This document shows, piece by piece, positions 36,189-49,194 of a stretch of DNA of 64,000 nucleotides. Positions within the stretch are counted from its first letter, which is position 1. The number at the start of each line of letters is the position of its first letter. Source of the DNA: Theodoxus fluviatilis (taxonomy: Eukaryota; Mollusca; Gastropoda; Cycloneritida; Neritidae); NCBI GenBank assembly GCA_034096865.1, contig JAWQFJ010025441.1, forward strand, positions 1-64,000, read 5' to 3'. The position numbers and the translations under genes were made by a program. Below the pieces are notes generated by a model. It saw only the letters and a list, made by a program, of their open reading frames with translations. It made no database searches and was not told where the DNA came from.

Positions 36189-37409
36189 TTAGAGCCAGCT
36201 TCATCGCATCAGGCCTACACGTAGATGTCTGAGCTTCATCGCATCAGGCCTACAAGTAGCTGCCTGAGCTTCATCGCATCAGGCCTACAAGTAGCTGTCT
36301 GAGCTTCATCGCATCAGGCCTACAAGTAGCTGTCTGAGCCTCATCGCATCAGGCCTACAAGTAGCTGTCTGAGCTTCATCGCATCAGGCCTACAAGTAGA
36401 TGTCTGAGCTTCATCGCATCAGGCCTACCCTACAAGTAGATGTCTGAGCTTCATCGCATCAGGCCTACAAGTAGCTGTCTGAGCTTCATCGCATCAGGCC
36501 TACAAGTAGCTGTCTGAGCTTCATCGCATCAGGCCTACAAGTAGATGTCTGAGCTTCATCGCATCAGGCCTACAAGTAGCTGTCTGAGCTTCATCGCATC
36601 AGGCCTACAAGTAGATGTCTGAGCTTCATCGCATCAGGCCTACCCTACAAGTAGCTGTCTGAGGTTCATCGCATCAGGCCTACAAGTAGATGTCTGAGCT
36701 TCATCGCATCAGGCCTACCCTACAAGTAGATGTCTGAGCTTCATCGCATCAGGCCTACAAGTAGCTGTCTGAGCTTCATCGCATCAGGCCTACAAGTAGC
36801 TGTCTGAGCTTCCTCGCATCAAGCCTACAAGTAGCTGTCTGAGCTTCATCGCATCAGGCCTACAAGTAGATGTCTGAGCTTCATCGCATCAGGCCTACCC
36901 TACAAGTAGATGTCTGAGCTTCATCGCATCAGGCCTATACGTAGCTGTCTGAGCTTCATCGCATCAGGCCTACAAGTAGCTGTCTGAGCTTCATCGCATC
37001 AGGCCTACAAGTAGCTGTCTGAGCCTCATCGCATCAGGCCTACAAGTAGCTGTCTGAGCTTCGTCGCATCAGGCCTACAAGTAGCTGTCTGAGCCTCATC
37101 GCATCAGGCCTACAAGTAGCTGTCTGAGCTTCATCGCATCAGGCCTACAAGTAGCTGTCTGAGCTTCATCGCATCAGGCCTACAAGTAGCTGTCTGAGCC
37201 TCATCGCATCAGGCCTACAAGTAGCTGTCTGAGCTTCATCGCATCAGGCCTACAAGTAGCTGTCTGAGCTTCATCGCATCAGGCCTACAAGTAGCTGTCT
37301 GAGCTTCATCGCATCAGGCCTACAAGTAGATGTCTGAGCTTCATCGCATCAGGCCTACAAGTAGCTGTCTGAGCTTCATCGCATCAGGCCTACAAGTAGC
37401 TGTCTGAGA
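36189..37409 (+). repeat. 35-bp minisatellite, about 34 copies
   Basis: Head-to-tail units of TTCATCGCATCAGGCCTACA then AGTAGCTGTCTGAGC. Two common variants alternate (AGTAGC or AGTAGA). Four units (near 36427, 36640, 36716 and 36896) carry a 5-base CCCTA-type insertion after GGCCTA, three of them followed by the AGTAGA variant. The unit length is not a multiple of three and stops occur, so it is not coding. There are no spacers. Confidence 0.97.
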
Positions 37410-37515
37410 TGGAAACGATACATTTCGCAGAAAGTCGTTATAAACTGAAGAGTCGTCTCTTTTTCCTTGGGGGATCTGTTCTTTCCAGCAGAATGATGCC
37501 ACTTACTTTTGTCAC

Positions 37516-37542
37516 GGGGGGGGGGGGGGGGGGGGGGGGGGG
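37516..37542 (+). repeat. Run of 27 G
   Basis: An uninterrupted guanine tract flanked by CAC and CGTG. It is a strong G-quadruplex candidate. Its length may be unreliable because sequencing of such homopolymers is error-prone. Confidence 0.9.
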
Positions 37543-37849
37543 CGTGTCAGAAACAGACAGTTGGGAGGATGGAACTGGCTTTATTTTGTTCCTTTTCGTT
37601 TTGCTTTGCTTTATTTGTTTTCGGCCTGAGGTTCAAAAACTTCACGTCATGTCTCCTGTGCACTGCAGGTATCACAATAGTGCTTGCAGTTGATTTTCTC
37701 ATAAGGGAATGAGAGACTAAGCGTGCTTTGTGGTGAATTAACCTATGCTCTATGTTCCTATTCACGATAAATAGAAGCTGGAAAGGGAGTAGCCAAATGA
37801 AACGCGTTGCATCTTTTCTATACATTGCTGAAAGCTGGGAAACTGCCCG

Positions 37850-37879
37850 GGGGGGGGGGGGAGGAGGAGGAGGAGGAAG

Positions 37880-37955
<76 letters not shown>

Positions 37956-38582
37956 AAGAGAGAGAGACATAGATACAGACAGACATACAGACACAGACAG
38001 ACACAGACAGACACAGACAAACACAGACAGGCAGACAGACAGACAGACAGACAGGCAGACAGACAGTCACACACACACAGACAGACAGACAGACAGGCAG
38101 ACACACAGACAGACAGACGCACAGATAGACAGACAGACACACAAACAGACACACACATAGACAGACACACAGACAGACACACAGACAGACAAACACAGAC
38201 TGGCACAGACACAGGCAGGCACACACACAGGCAGGCACACACACAGGCAGGCACACACACAGGCAGGCACACACACAGGCAGGCACACACACAGACAGAG
38301 AGAGTCATAAAGAGAGACATAGAGAGAGACGCAGAGAAAGAGAGAGATAGAGAGACAAAGGTAAATCGAGAGAGAGTGTGTGACTGAAACACAGTGAAAG
38401 AGAGAGAGACTGAGAAAAGGAGAGAGAGATAGAGTGAGAAACAGAGTTGAGAAAGAGAGAGAGAGAAAAAGAGAGACAGAGAGAGAAGGGGAGATTGAGA
38501 TATAGTGAGAAAGAGAGTGAGAAAGAGAGTGAGAGAAATAGAGAGAATAAGAGAGAGAGAAAAAAAATAGGGAGAGATTTAG

Positions 38583-38634
<52 letters not shown>
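37850..38634 (+). repeat. Compound G / GGA / GA / CAGA / CAGGCACA purine-rich array
   Basis: A G-run (37850-37861), GGA units, a GA run (37881-37966), then CAGA, CACAGA and CAGGCACACA units to about 38295. Degenerate GAGA follows to 38634. It lies in the intron 5' of the candidate exon at 38787-38660 when read on the minus strand. Confidence 0.95.
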
Positions 38635-38636
<2 letters not shown>

Positions 38637-38659
38637 ACAAACATGAGGACAGCACTTAC

Positions 38660-38787
38660 GTTGAGGAGTCCAGGCAGTGGAGGGTCAGCTGGAGTGTAGG
38701 GAGGGCGGGGTCACAGAGGGCGGGGTCCTGCAGGGAGGAGCCCTCCGCTTCAAGCAGACTGATCGTTGTTCGGCATTGCACCTGCGT
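38660..38787 (-). CDS. Candidate internal exon of the mucin-like membrane protein
   Basis: A 128-base segment with acceptor GTGTTGCAG (ending 38788) and strong donor TCAAC|GTAAGT (38660/38659). The other two frames contain stops. The open phase-0-to-phase-2 frame reads TQVQCRTTISLLEAEGSSLQ and DPALCDPALPTLQLTLHCLD. Three cysteines and a beta-strand-like LQLTLHC suggest an extracellular fold. The phase-2 end matches the exon at 33693. Since it begins in phase 0, at least one more upstream exon is expected. Confidence 0.45.
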
Positions 38788-38817
38788 CTGCAACACACGG
38801 GAATAGAACTATTAGCA

Positions 38818-39115
38818 TTAGAGGAGGAGGAGGAGGAGGAGGAGGAGGAGGAGGAGGAGGAGGAGGAGGAGGAGGAGGAGGAAGAGGAGGGGGAGGAGGA
38901 GGGGGAGGAGGGGGAGGGGGAGGAGGAGGGGGAGGAGGAGGAGGAGGAGGAGGAGGAGGAGGAGGAGGAGGAGGAGGAGGAGGAGGAGGAGGAGGAGGAG
39001 GAGGAGGAGGAGGAGGAGGAGGAGGAGGAGGAGGAGGACGAGGAGGAGGAGGAGGAGGAGGGGCAGGAGGGGGAGTGGGAGAGAGAGGGGGAGGGGGAGG
39101 AGAAGGAGAGTCACC
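38818..39115 (+). repeat. GGA polypurine repeat
   Basis: About 300 bases of GGA triplets with GGGGGA and GAAGAG breaks. On the minus strand it is a (TCC)n pyrimidine tract that leads toward the acceptor of the exon at 38787. Confidence 0.95.
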
Positions 39116-42100
39116 ACTGTCGTCGTCGTCGCCAAAGAATAACAGTGAATTAAAGCTCGCTACCACTGCACTTCCCATACAGAGTCAACGGGTCCGGGTG
39201 CTATTCATGCCAATGCATTGCCAAAGACCATTCCCATAGGGCGCAGTTTTTACACGTGCCCAATGCACTCTTGCACAGTAAACATCCTTCACGACTATGA
39301 CTTATCTATTGATATGCTTTTTATTTTACTGACGAGTAACTAAATTTATTTGCAAAAGAAACGTTTTGAATTTGCAATTGCAGAAAAAAGGGGAAAAGGA
39401 GATTAACATGGCTGAACTACCACACTATGTTTTTTCATCGTCTCTTTTGGAGTACATGTATATGAATTGCATATTTGGTGTCCATCGACACCACGTTTGG
39501 TGTAACATAAAAATGTGTCACTATCAAATTTAAACGACATCTGAAACAAACGTGTGCATATCTTAAATGTCACAGATGCGATTCATATCATCATCATGCT
39601 ATTTTGATAACGTTTTTATTTGCTCAGGAGTCTCCGCCAGGCAGTATCTTAGAAAACAAGAAATGAGTAACCTCATCGCTAACCTTGTGCTCTCATCTTC
39701 TCCCACGTCCCCTCTCCCTCTTCCTCTTTTTGCCTCTCTCAGTGGTTCTCTCCCCTCATCCCGAGGTATGCTGTCGTCCTGCCTAGTTCCTGACTCAGGC
39801 AGGCACGCTATGGGGATGGGGTGGGATGTTGAGGGACAGGGGGGTAGGGGTTGTGAGGGAAAGGGGGTGTGGTGTGAGAAAGGGGAGTGGAATAAAGAGG
39901 GAGGGGGTGCTCAGTGCAAGAGTCTGGCGGAAGACCAAGGCGGCTCATCCGCGTCACCCAGGATTGAAGGGGGCGCCACCCTGATAAGGGAACAAGACGC
40001 CTCCACGCCAGTCTACCCCTGTAAGGAGTCAGGTAGATTGAAGTTGTTCCTGTGGTTTACACTTCAGGATGGGCAGGAGTGAGAAGGGGAGTGACTGGTT
40101 TCGCTAATCATCGGAAGTTAAGACAGGGGTTTCGAAGTCTTGGCATAGAGGAGCAGACAGGTCACTGACGTATTCGTACTTGCAATTCTGACAACACTAT
40201 AATTGCCGTAAAGACCTGCATGCAGTGAAACGACTGTAGATTGGACACCTTCTGACCAATCGCTTCTGCAGTGGGCTAGATTCTGTGTTCTTTTCCTATG
40301 TCTTCATACTAGATCTGTCCTTGTGGTTTGTTTCCTCACTGCTTTGCAGTCTCTCTGGCAAGATCCGTCAGACGTTACCGTGCAGTGCATTGGCCGTCAG
40401 TCACAGTCAACGCGTCACATGATGCGGACAAAATTAGTTTGACTGGATATATTTAGCTTTCGGACCGCCAACGAAATGACTCAAATCTTTCTACAACTAC
40501 AACATTCATAATGCGAGAGTCACTAGCTACTGCACATGACTGAAACGGGGGGTTAAAAACGATACTAACCATTTGTGACTGTTTAATTTTCATCATTAGA
40601 GACTGATTTTTGCAAAAGCTGAAAATTGCCTAAGTTAATATGTAAACTTTGCAAATTGACTAACTCCACCCGTTATCTTAGAAAAAGAACAGTTCTCTGC
40701 GATAAGTCGACAGGTATGAATACGGATGACATGCCTGTGAAACTTGTTCAGTTCAAAGCATGCTCTCAATGACCTCGAGTTGTTTACAACCCTGAGTTTT
40801 ACCAGTCTTTCTTTTGATTAGAACCTTTACTCTGAGGGGCCAGAGAATGTCCTCTCGTGTGTGTCCAGGCTTTTCCTCCAAAGGCCAATGAGGAGCGCTC
40901 CCTGCCCTGGCCTTTCTCTTCCCGAGTCGAGGGTCTTTGTTCAGAAAACTGCAATGCGTGCGCTTGAGCAGGGAGAGGATGAACCATTGTCATGGAACTT
41001 TAACCCGCCTTTTCGTGTGTGCGCGGCGACGAGGCAGAAAGCTGAGACGATGCAAAGCCTTTGTGATCAGTCTCGGCAGACGAACCGTCAAAGTTTAGTC
41101 GGTGCAAGTTTTTAATTGGGCGAATGATGTTTTTCCCGTGGGTACGTGGCCAGAAAATATCACACGCAATCTAATGTTGGAACTCGATAAGTCCAAATGG
41201 GAAAAACGTTGTTCTGACAAGATTGCTGTGTAGCTTTTTGTCTCAGTAGAAAACGGAAAACTTAGTCAACGGAGGACAAATCATCCACAGCAGTTGACGT
41301 AAGTGAATGAACATTACGGCCTGTACAGGTGACGTAATCATATTCATTCCTAATCTTGTGAGCTATTAAAGCAGAATCCCATACAAGCAGTGCTGACATA
41401 AAAGACCACTTGAGTGCATGTGATTCATCACACCTGCAGTTGCAAAAAATGCAGTTGCAAAAACCACTGGACTCTAGCCGACTGAGCCCTGCATCTTGGA
41501 GAGGTTGCTTTCGAGGTAACTCAAGAATTCAGTTATTTAGTGCGAGGAATGCGAGTAGCAGACTCGATGGACTGAAGTGATGCTTAGTTTGTTTATGTTC
41601 CTGGGGCAGAACCTTGTGGCTTGTTCCGGTCCCAAAGTGCATTCCAGCAGCCAGCAGGCTAGAGGAGGCAAAGCTGGCTAAGTCCTTCAGACCTGTTTCA
41701 CTGGCTTAGGTAACTAGACGGACGAGGGACTGCCAAGGCAAAATCAGAGCAAGACTGGAGAGTGCGTCTCCTAGCGAGCATGCTGTGTACACGCCATTGA
41801 AGCGCGCTGCTCCCAGAGCCCCTCCAGCGCTGTTGGCCCTTGCACAATTTGCAGGTTGCCTTCCGATGTCCCCGGCCTGTGGTTTTGTCGCTCTCTCGAG
41901 GTCCTGGACCTGGCACGCAGTTTCCCTGACTGGTAGGGGAGGGATAGAAATAGCAAGGGCAAGCTTTTCCCTTGCTTTTCCTGTAAACCCCTCATTAGGA
42001 GGTCAAGGGGGCGAGGAGTGCAACGTCATGGGGCAGAGCCTCACGTGGCGTGAAGAGTGTCGCACGGAGCTTTTTGCAAAAGCAACATCTCCGTCACGTG

Positions 42101-43139
42101 ACATCAACCGTGAGTGCTTCGTGTGCACATTCCCGTGCACCATTCCCAGATTTACAACAACCGCACTGTTGGCGTCATTAATTCATTCTTGATAGCGACA
42201 CTTTGAAAATAATGTATGTTTGCACAAGTTCCACAGTTTTAAGCACATATTAGAAACTGGGACGTAGGCTTCTCAAAAGGAGGATTCAAAGACAAAGTGC
42301 GGGTTATCCGTACTGACAATCTTGAAGTACCAGTGTGTTTCAGACAGCAAACTCATTGGCTAACCATGATTTGGATCAGGCGGAACACCAGAGACCTCAT
42401 CCCTACATCCGAGTAGTAGCGGAAGCAGACAGGCTCTGCTCCGTGATGCGCGCTCGGCGCAAATAGATGTAGATCAGGGTCTATAGAGCTATGACCAGGT
42501 GTGGACCTCCCCCGGAGAGTGTCAGGAAATTTTGAGGGCCGAAACACTTGTTGACGAGAGCTTTTCCTCTGAAGACCGTCTGTTTGTCTCGCTCCATTGG
42601 GAATTTCTTGCAACAGCACCTTGCCTAACCACGATGCATATCTTTAATCCATGACCATAACCTTTGCCGAAACGATGACACACTGAGGCGGTATATGGAA
42701 ACCTGGATGACGTAAATTTTCACTACGTAATTCATGCAAGTAACTGGATATGTGACTTCTACGGATTTTCTGAACGGACAGGTTTGTCATGCAAGCGATA
42801 CTCGTATATGCCGTCTTGTTTTCGTCAAAGTAATACAAAGCAACCATTCATATAGGAAAAAACACGTGTGGGTGGGAAGGGGACGATGTCTTAGTTCTTA
42901 GCAAATCAACAGCATGAAGAATGACGTCATCGAACATGTATGCCAGAGAAGGGACACACATGTTTAATGAGTGTAGCGTCTAGCTGCGTGATGGTGCCTA
43001 TGATGGTGCTTCCTTGAATCTTTACGTGCGAAGCAAGAGTCCGTCCTCGAAGAGACATACAGCGACCTTGCTAAACTTGCATGACCATTCCAGTTATCCT
43101 GACTATTGTAACTCCCCTGTTTATATTTTAGAGGAAAAG
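39116..43139. other. Intron/intergenic, nothing recognised
   Basis: About 4 kb without a supported gene or transposon. Frames near 39567-40082 and 41698-42192 are GC-richer but show no domain and no splice pair. Confidence 0.4.
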
Positions 43140-43262
43140 AGGAGGGAGGGAGGGAATTGAGGGAGGGAGGGAGGGAGGGAGGGAGGGAGGGGAGGGAGGG
43201 AGGGAGGGAGGGAGGGAGGGAGGGAGGAGGGAGGGAGGGAGGGAGGGAGGGAGGGAGAGAGG

Positions 43263-43306
<44 letters not shown>

Positions 43307-43376
43307 CATTGAGAGAGATTGAGAAAAAGAGATTGAGAGAAAGTGAGTGTGAGAAAGAGAGAGACTAAGACACACT
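43140..43376 (+). repeat. GGGA tetranucleotide repeat grading into GA
   Basis: (GGGA)n to about 43268, then GA repeats and degenerate GAGA to 43376. Confidence 0.95.
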
Positions 43377-43384
43377 GAGAGAGA

Positions 43385-44765
43385 GATTGATTGATTGATC
43401 GATTTTATTGTTGTTCAGGTCACCGGCCCATCATAACAGTGCATACATTACTTGTTTCTTTTTGTGGAGTCAGTATTCTTTAGCCCCAATTTCAAACAAG
43501 GCACACAATCCAAGTGAGCACATTGGCTAGTACACATCAGTGACAAATAAACAATAGCAACAGTATAACAATAGTATTAAAGTTCATTCATTCATCATAA
43601 CATTCTAAACTAGCAAGGAATTAGTCTCATAATCGGAAAGCACAATAAAGATACATTGCTACCTTGCGTGTTTTTATGTATCCACGTCCATCTATCAAAC
43701 AGGTGGCATCAGCAGCTTCTGGACATTTGATGTATTCATGTATGTATTTATTGCGTAGATCATTATACAACAGTACAATGGAATAGAAGATGTTTCTCAT
43801 TCTCAATTGCACCCCAAAGGAGGCAATGTTGGTATACGTTGTGGCTGCACATAGATAGTTATCTGGTAATTCATTCAATCCAAATGTAAACCGGATAAAT
43901 ACATATCTGAATTTTTTAATCTCAATGAAGTCGAAGTATTTTTTACATTCTAAAGTTCTTTTGAAAGATTGATACATTATGAATTTTTCACTTTCACGAA
44001 TTTTGCTGTTCCAGCTCTGTCTATTGCAATCTTGTGGCCTATTTTTCAATTTTACAAGAAAACTTCTCTCAGTAGTAGCGCCTCCATTTCTCGAAATATA
44101 TACTCATATCCGGAATTGCATATTACATTTTCAACTGACTTTTAGATGATCTGGGATATTTATGTTAGATAACATGAGGTAGGTTTGCCTGGGTAGCCAA
44201 TCATCGGTCATTTTAGTAAGTTTTAGCCAGTACTATATTGCTCTCACTGTACTGTTTACAGCAAGTGGAAACCTTCCTGTTTCTCCATAGTCTAACCTGT
44301 TAGATGTTTTATAGTCCACATTTAAAAAGCAGTTACAGCCAAACAGGTAAGGCTTTTCTACACTTTTCTGTTCCTCAAGACCCCATGTCTCTGCCGCGTA
44401 TAGTAAGGAAGACTAGTCACTAGACCTGCGCGTCATAGAGACGGAAACATTTCTAGGTTTCATATTCTTAAGGTACCACACCCTTTTAAACAGATGCTTA
44501 TTTTTTCTGCAGTCTAAGAATACTGTTGTTGAGTCTAGTTGAAAACGTATAACCCAGATATTTATAATTATTCACTACATCAATTTGTGTTCCATTTAAG
44601 AACTATTTTTCACCTTGTGCTATATGCCCTCCTCTCCGGAAAACCGTGACTTTGGTCTTATCTGTATTGATTCTTAGAGCAATTCGTTTAGACGCACACG
44701 CAAAGATGTCTATCTGAGTTTGAAGTCCTGCTGGTGTGGTAGACAAAAGTGTCACATCATTCGCA
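43385..44765 (-). pseudogene. Degenerate LINE (CR1/L2-like), 3' half
   Basis: Read on the minus strand, 44765-44595 encodes an RT fragment: LLLANDVTLLSTTPAGLQTQ, then IDIFACASKRIALRINTDKTKVTVFRRGG. The catalytic FADD is changed to LAND. After several stops, a longer frame at 44049-43627 matches the C-terminal part of such proteins (SFKRTLECKKYFDFIEIKKF, RYVFIRFTFGLNEL, LLYNDLRNKYI). The 3' end is an ATCAATCA-type tandem repeat at about 43388-43403. The element is truncated at its 5' end by the GA repeat at 44768, has many stops and is inactive. Confidence 0.65.
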
Positions 44766-44766
44766 A

Positions 44767-44822
<56 letters not shown>
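44766..44822 (+). repeat. GA microsatellite
   Basis: A pure GA run directly abutting the truncated 5' end of the LINE remnant. Confidence 0.95.
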
Positions 44823-45312
<490 letters not shown>

Positions 45313-46305
45313 GCGGAAAATAGCATTATTAGAAACAGTGAAGAGACAAATAAACAGCAACAGCTACAACGGTACTCTACACTACAGACAAGACCTAGCC
45401 GTGCTGCCCACTATGGGGACGCACACTGCATGAGACTGGTGGCTGGATGGAGAGCGTGTGTACGTTACGGCGACATTTCATGTTTCTCCGCACACACCCC
45501 GGACAGCTGCAGCAGCAAGGACCTGGCGCCGCATTGACATACGCATGCGCAGTCCTTTGGTTCTTTCGCCTCTAGAGAGACACCTCTCTTGGTCTACCTC
45601 TCACCCCGGCCCCAGAGGAAGAAAAGAAAGAGGGCAAGGGTAGGCATATACAAGGAGGAATGGGGGCACGGGGGAGGGGGGATATGGGGGCTGTAGGAGG
45701 CAGTAGACAGGACAGGATGAATGAGAAAGGTCTGCTTGTTACACACAGCTGCTAAAATATGGTAATGGGGCAGGCTGACCTGAAGATGAAAATAAATGTA
45801 ATTTTCCAGTTCTGTTTTCAGCATGGATGGATGAGAACATACACAACTACAAAATGTTCTGACCACGTCTTATTGTCACACTAACAGCCTTTTTCGGGGC
45901 GAAACGGTGCAGAAGAAGATGAAAGATTATCTAATAGACGTACACATTATCTGTAAAGAAACAGAATGATGCGCGGCCTCGTACGATTACATGTATTCAT
46001 GTACACCCTAGACTGACACTCAGGCAAACACATAAACATACGCCAAACAGAGACGGACGGAGAAGGAGGAGTGCGTGTACAAGTGGGATGCTGTAAATGA
46101 ATATCTCGAGTCCTTTCTAAACAAGACAGTTGAAGTCTGAAAAGTGGAGTAATCATGTCGGACTGTGTTACAAAAAGAATTCTTCCACAATTATATGTGC
46201 GTCACAGTCTTTCTAAAAAGTGATCATGATGATAATTAACAAGAAGAATGAGAAGCGTGGGGAAGCAATATGGAAGGGAGGTTGCAGAATTAGGAGGAGG
46301 AGAAT
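45313..46305. other. Intergenic, nothing recognised
   Basis: No supported feature. A minus-strand acceptor-like TTTTCATCTTCAG at about 45783-45795 is followed by an open stretch but lacks a good donor. Confidence 0.35.
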
Positions 46306-46558
46306 GAAGAAGAAGAAGAAGAAGAAGAAGAAGAAGAAGAAGAAGAAGAAGAAGAAGAAGAAGAAGAAGAAGAAGAAGAAGAAGAAGAAGAAGAGGAGGA
46401 GGAAGAAGGAGAAGGAGGGAGGAGGGAGGAGGGAGGAGGAGGAGGGGGGGGGAAGGAGGAGGAGGAGAAGGAGGAGAAGAAGGAGGAGGAGAAGGAGAAG
46501 GAGGAGGAGAAGGAGAAGGAGAAGGAGGAGGAGAAGGAGAAGAGAAGAAGAAGAAGAA
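46306..46558 (+). repeat. GAA / GGA polypurine repeat
   Basis: (GAA)n to about 46393, then GAGGAGGA, a short G-run (46444-46452) and GAAGGA units. Confidence 0.95.
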
Positions 46559-46799
46559 AGTATCAAAACATAGTAATGGGTTTTGGAGATTATTGTAGCA
46601 TTTGAAATAGGTACCAACTTTTTTTTCCAGTCTGCAGAGCTCTCCACCCTAATCTTCACGCCATTTAATGCGAATCCCTCTTCTTTGCCCTCCATCCTCT
46701 GTCTGACCGTTGTTTCACTTAAAAAAAAACCTGAGTCTTCTTTCTTGCGCCGGTAGTTACCCAACTTCTGACTCTCTGTTTAACCCATTAGCTCCTTAC

Positions 46800-46985
46800 A
46801 AGCAGTCTGGGCCCTGGATTTGTCTCATGGTCTCGTCTGCATTTCCACACAGCTTGCAGGCTCTGGTCTCTGTTTGGAGGTCTCCACCCCGGGACCTTGA
46901 CAAGCTGAAGTTTGACCTCCTGGAGCCTGTCCTCAGATCTGTTGTCATCCTTATGTCTCTCACTGAGCCCAGCTTCCCGTAGGGA
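46800..46985 (-). pseudogene. Possible LINE C-terminal zinc-knuckle fragment
   Basis: One minus-strand frame reads LRTGSRRSNFSLSRSRGGD and then TETRACKLCGNADETM, similar to the C-x2-C tail after the RT domain of many LINEs. A second frame over the same bases reads EVKLQLVKVPGWRPPNRDQS and ends in phase 0 at a donor CTT|GTAAGG (46800/46799). That would suit the missing exon between 52573 and 38787, but its acceptor is poor. The two readings exclude each other and neither is secure. Confidence 0.28.
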
Positions 46986-48395
46986 TGAGCTCATTACTGG
47001 ACCCTGGATGTAGTTACTGCAGTCTTCTGTCCAAGCATGTCTTGACAGAGGAAGAAAACAAGGGACTGGGAGGCTTGGCTAGAAATGGCTGCTTTGTTGG
47101 CTCCATAGACTGACCTCGTTAATGAGGCATTTTGATCCTGCAGTCAAGCTACTAGGATTGAGTAAACCGACCTGGAATACCCAGTGCACTCTTGTAGCGT
47201 ATTTACTCTTCTGACTGGTGTAATCATTGCAGTACTGAATTAAAAAGTCCATAACCCCGGGGGTAAAATTCCGACTGCATTGATGCAGAAAATGTGCGAG
47301 ACACAGACGCACACTAACACAAGGATCCAGTGACAGCAATATGATTAAACGTGCCCGTATGCAAAAACATCCCTTGATATCTTTGAAAGAGTTAAATTAA
47401 TAGTCATTTAAGAGCGTGATTTAACATAGCAGCTTTCCTACTCTTCTCCATCAACAGTCTTAACCTGGAGGGCTTTTCCTGGTCTGCTCGAGGTACACAC
47501 GTACAAGGACCTATTAATAATCTTCCCTATGCCAGCCAAACAAATGACGTCACGTGGACCTCTCGCGGAAACAGAGGGCTCTACGTAGTGAGTGTGTTTG
47601 CTTTTAATTTCGCATTTCCTGGCCGTCGGCATGAGCTTCTGCATACCTTCCCGCTCAAATTCGCCACTGAAACTGTTTTTGTAGCATCTTTTCTACAGGT
47701 CAAACGACCCTAACTGCAAAAAAAAAAATTAAAGCACTACCTTGCATAAGGAACCCGCTGCTAGTAAGAGACTGCAACGGCGTAAAAACCAACGTGAAGT
47801 AAAAACACTACCACCAGAACAACATTTCACATTTCTCTTCTTGGAATAATCTCCACAGCGTCTCTCTTTGTGTCGAAGAAAGAACGGCTCAGTAAAGGCG
47901 CGAGCGATCACGTTGAACACGTTGAGTCCGAGTTGCAGAGCTGGCCTCTGCTTACGATCGCCAAGGCTTATTTAGGTGTACATGTACACTACCGATGCAA
48001 ACTCGGGCAACGAAGCAAGCTTGGACGTAACGCACGACAGAGATTAGAGATCGAGTCTGTGTTGCATTGCAGAGACCATTGCTTTGAGCGTCTTTCACTG
48101 GAGTGGAAACTACCTTTGAATTGGGCAGCAGTTATCCATGGAAGATCTTCAAAAGTTGTCCGCTCGGACCGAAATTACTTGTTCTTCTTTTATCTTTCCT
48201 CTCTGATAGTTTGATACATACTGGTTGAATATGACTTACACGTGTTTTGTAAGATGCTCACTACATTTAGACAATACCCCTTATATATCCCTTGACGACA
48301 CTGAGCGATTTATTCCTGTAGTGTGTATGATCATATGACTTGTTAATTACAAACAGGCATTCATCTATATAGTGAGGAAAATACAACCCTTTAGT
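46986..48395. other. Intergenic, nothing recognised
   Basis: No supported gene, repeat or transposon. Confidence 0.4.
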
Positions 48396-48414
48396 CATTC
48401 AGCGTGGCTGAGAC

Positions 48415-49194
48415 TATAGTGAATATAGTTTCAGCAACACGTTGGTCACGTGACTTCGGCTCCACATTCCAATGATTTTACCAATCAAAACTCAACATGA
48501 TCAAAAGACCATCGAGAGTAAAAAGAGACAATTCTATTTCACTCTAATTATTTATCTCGATAGATAAACACAAATTTGGTGTTCTAATAAAACTAATCTA
48601 TGAGATTTTCAGGAAATCATTTCAGATCTACTCTTAGCGCAAATGTTGTCTAAAAGGTTGCAAAATGCCGTGAGCACGTGCGACTGTGTATACACACGTA
48701 TATGCAATTTTTGGAACTAGTATAAATGCAGCGAAAAGGATTCCTGTGGCTCCGGGCTGGTGGCATGAATTTATGGTTACACTCTCGCCAGTAAATGCTT
48801 TCTGGCCGGAACCTGTGGTCTAACTGAATTCACACTGTTTGACGAGCTGCTGGAGTCCACACCTCGATGATTCGTGTATCGACTGATGGAGTCGGTAAGT
48901 GATTTAACCTACATTCCGTTGCTGTAAGGCTAATTGCCATGAATATTAAGAGAGATCCGAGACTTTTTCAGCCAGTGTGTCTGTCCATCTGTCCAGTAGC
49001 TGTCTTTGTTTGATCGAGCTGCTGAGCAGACTGTTTGGAGTTGAGCAGACTGATCAATTTAAATTCGGTGTCCGAGTGTAGCACAACAAGCGGAGAAATA
49101 CACTCAACGATTGAATACTTTTTGTGGTATGCTTGGAATGGAAGAATTAAGGTTATCACGTGACCAACCTGTTGCTGAGACTATATTCACTATA
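48415..49194. mobile_element. TA-flanked nonautonomous element inserted in a terminal repeat
   Basis: Inverted repeats of 37 bases, starting TAGTGAATATAGT and ending GTTGGTCACGTGA, lie at 48417-48453 and 49156-49192 with two mismatches. TA flanks each side (48415-48416, 49193-49194). The 776-base unit has no recognised protein; its interior contains ATGGAGTCG|GTAAGT near 48884, which leads to nothing recognised. Confidence 0.75.

Noticed and set aside
36189..37409. CRISPR-like array
   Set aside because: The units are directly joined without unique spacers, and the genome is eukaryotic. The 56-bp array at 22557 fails for the same reason.
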